Assembly: GCA_016874895.1 (NCBI GenBank)
Contig: VGSX01000234.1
Coordinates: 1-5,730, forward strand
Length of the DNA stretch: 5,730 nucleotides
From: Deltaproteobacteria bacterium
GTDB lineage: Bacteria; Desulfobacterota; Desulfobaccia; Desulfobaccales; Desulfobaccaceae
Reading direction: 5' to 3'
Notes under the pieces: model-generated
What the model saw: the letters and a program-made list of their open reading frames with translations, nothing else
Database searches by the model: none
Told to the model about the DNA's origin: nothing
Made by a program: the position numbers and the translations under genes
Shown: positions 4,336-5,730 of the stretch, piece by piece
How positions within the stretch are numbered: position 1 is the first letter of the stretch
Layout of the letters: every line of letters starts with the position of its first letter

Positions 4336-5352
4336 TTAAAACTGCTTCAGAAACCGCAAGTCGTTGTCGAAAAACAGGCGCAGGTCGTCGATGCCGAATT
4401 TGAGCATGGCGATACGTTCGATGCCCAGGCCGAAGGCGAAACCGACGTATACTTCGGGGTCATAATTAACGAAGCGGAAGACCTCGGGGTCCACCATGCC
4501 GGAGCCCAGAATTTCCAGCCAGCCGGTCTGGCTGCAGACCCGGCAGCCGCTCCCCCGGCAGATGACGCACTGAATATCCACTTCGGCGCTGGGTTCGGTG
4601 AAGGGAAAAAAGCTTGGACGGAAGCGCAAGCCCACTGCGGGTCCGAACATCTCATGCACGAAAAGGGTGAGCACGCCCTTGAGATCGGCAAAGGAGATGT
4701 CTTTATCCACCAGGAGGCCCTCCACCTGGTGAAACATGGGGGTGTGGGTCAGGTCCGAGTCCCGGCGGAAGGTTTTACCGGGGGCGATGATGCGCACCGG
4801 CGGCTGCTGCTGCTCCATGACCCGCACCTGCATGGGGGAGGTATGGGTTCTGAGGACGATATTGTCGGAAATATAAAAGGTATCCTGCATGTCCCGGGCC
4901 GGGTGGTCCTTGGGAATGTTCAGGGCCTCGAAATTGTAGTAATCGGTTTCCACCTCCGGGCCCTCCACCACCTGAAAGCCCATGCGGATGAAAATATCGC
5001 AGATTTCCCGGGTGATCTGGGTAATGGGATGCAGCCGGCCCACATCCTGCTGCCGTCCGGGAAGGGTGACGTCCAGAACCGCCACGGCCTCGGCTGCCAA
5101 AGCGGCTTTTTTCAACCGTTCTTGGGCGGCTTCCAGGTGCTGCTCCAGGAGCTTTTTCAGGCGATTGGCCTCCTGGCCGAATTGTGGCCGCACTTCCACC
5201 GGCAGGCTGCCCAGGGAACGCAGGGCCTGGGTTATCAGGCCTTTGCGGCCCAGATATTTCACCCGGGCCTGTTCCAGGTTCTCCTCGGTCCCGGCCGTGG
5301 TGATATGATCCAGGGCCTCCCTGGCCGAAGCTAACAATTCTTCAAGGGTCAC
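4336..5352 (-). CDS. pheS: Phenylalanine-tRNA ligase, alpha subunit
   Basis: PheS carries the catalytic site of the cytoplasmic alpha2-beta2 synthetase that charges tRNA-Phe. The 338 residues match the usual bacterial length. Residues 1-90 form the charged helical, probably coiled-coil arm. The class II core then shows motif 1 (GFQVVEGPEVETDYYNFEAL, 125-144), RTHTSPMQ (168-175), motif 2 (FRRDSDLTHTPMFHQVEGL, 195-213), the phenylalanine-pocket segment FPFTEPS (249-255) and motif 3 (GFAFGLGIERIAML, 304-317). Four cysteines, C262, C265, C270 and C273 (CX2CX4CX2C), could bind a metal. The start is GTG at 5352: an in-frame TAA lies 9 nt upstream, AAGGA is 9 nt before it, and LEELL follows as in the family. 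It sits 86 bp after rplT, the conserved order, but pheT does not follow. Confidence 0.97.
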   Translation of the reverse strand: MTLEELLASAREALDHITTAGTEENLEQARVKYLGRKGLITQALRSLGSLPVEVRPQFGQEANRLKKLLEQHLEAAQERLKKAALAAEAVAVLDVTLPGRQQDVGRLHPITQITREICDIFIRMGFQVVEGPEVETDYYNFEALNIPKDHPARDMQDTFYISDNIVLRTHTSPMQVRVMEQQQPPVRIIAPGKTFRRDSDLTHTPMFHQVEGLLVDKDISFADLKGVLTLFVHEMFGPAVGLRFRPSFFPFTEPSAEVDIQCVICRGSGCRVCSQTGWLEILGSGMVDPEVFRFVNYDPEVYVGFAFGLGIERIAMLKFGIDDLRLFFDNDLRFLKQF

Positions 5353-5424
5353 TCTGGGTTATCCTTATTCACCGGTCAATCGCACAGGCCGTGCCAATTT
5401 CAAAACAACAAAATGCCGGCGGGT

Positions 5425-5439
5425 GGCCAAAAAATGGCC
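5425..5439 (-). other. Small hairpin in the rplT-pheS gap
   Basis: GGCCA (5425-5429) and TGGCC (5435-5439) are exact reverse complements with a 5-nt loop of As on the plus strand (Ts in the transcript). The hairpin begins at the last base of the rplT stop codon. With only 5 bp and no T-run behind the stem, it is not a convincing terminator. The 86-bp gap shows no clear phenylalanine-rich leader peptide, so pheS attenuation is unsupported, and pheS is probably read through from rplT. Confidence 0.3.
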
Positions 5440-5730
5440 TAAGCGGCTTTCTGGGCCAGTTCGACGATACGGGAAAAATCTTCGGGATGGTATACCGCCA
5501 GATCAGCCAGGACTTTGCGGTCCAACTGGATGTTGGCTTTACCCAACTGGTTGATGAAGCGGCTGTAGGACAGGCCGAAGGGTCGCACCGCGGCATTGAG
5601 GCGGATGATCCAGAGGTTACGGAACTCCCGCTTGCGGACTTTGCGATCCCGGTAGGCGAAGCACAGGGCCCGATCCACCCCTTCCCGGGCCGACCGGTAC
5701 AGGCGGCGGCGCCCCCCCCGATAGCCTTTG
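5439..5730 (-). CDS. rplT: 50S ribosomal protein L20 (C-terminal 96 residues, cut by window edge)
   Basis: L20 binds 23S rRNA early in assembly of the large subunit and, in several bacteria, represses its own operon. The visible frame begins KGYRGGRRRLYRSAREG at the right edge and continues with FAYRDRKVRKREFRNLWI, the LNAAVRPFGLSYSRF block and FSRIVELAQKAA before the TAG stop at 5439-5441. This is the standard L20 text. Only about 21-22 residues of the basic N-terminal tail are missing. The true start lies outside the window; the internal GTG at 5678 is not a start. Upstream neighbours are expected to be rpmI and infC, and pheS follows 86 bp downstream on the same strand. Confidence 0.97.
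   Translation of the reverse strand, partial: KGYRGGRRRLYRSAREGVDRALCFAYRDRKVRKREFRNLWIIRLNAAVRPFGLSYSRFINQLGKANIQLDRKVLADLAVYHPEDFSRIVELAQKAA

Noticed and set aside
4654..5334. 226-codon plus-strand open frame
   Set aside because: It is antisense to pheS, with no recognisable motifs.
5353..5438. pheS leader peptide with attenuator
   Set aside because: No short frame with a start, a ribosome site and clustered Phe codons, and no terminator hairpin with a T-run, is present in the 86-bp gap.

Overview
The window looks like chromosomal DNA of a GC-rich, strictly anaerobic bacterium that uses the Wood-Ljungdahl (reductive acetyl-CoA) pathway. A member of the Desulfobacterota (the former Deltaproteobacteria) is the best guess. 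The reasons are a Ni-CO dehydrogenase resembling the Desulfovibrio enzyme, including its CX2C D-cluster motif; a long (595-residue) formate-tetrahydrofolate ligase of the type I associate with Desulfovibrio relatives; and the gene order rplT-pheS. The taxonomic call is inference from memory of these families.

Layout. Positions 1-810 (minus strand) hold the first 270 codons of cooS, the catalytic subunit of anaerobic CO dehydrogenase, which runs off the left edge. Positions 811-1457 are a 647-bp divergent intergenic region with control signals for both flanking genes, a short heptamer tandem repeat, a GC-rich perfect palindrome, other small repeats and a very good sigma-70-type promoter facing right. 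Positions 1458-3245 (plus) are fhs, followed by a hairpin and a strong intrinsic terminator. Positions 3471-4217 (minus) encode a lipoate/octanoate transferase of the LipM type. A second copy of the heptamer tandem repeat lies directly against its start codon. Positions 4336-5352 (minus) are pheS, and 5439-5730 (minus) is the C-terminal 96 residues of ribosomal protein L20 (rplT), which continues past the right edge.

How the genes fit together. Fhs activates formate on tetrahydrofolate, the entry to the methyl branch, and CooS interconverts CO and CO2, the carbonyl branch. The divergent pair therefore covers both arms of one C1 pathway. The LipM-like enzyme would lipoylate proteins such as the glycine-cleavage H protein or 2-oxoacid dehydrogenases; a link to C1 metabolism through glycine cleavage is possible but not shown here. 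rplT-pheS is the conserved translation cluster, but pheT does not follow pheS: the next gene is the transferase.

I see no prophage, transposase, CRISPR array, tRNA or rRNA. The genes belong to known families. The least explained material is non-coding: the matching 7-bp repeat arrays upstream of two genes, the palindrome sitting on the fhs -10 box, and the structured fhs leader.
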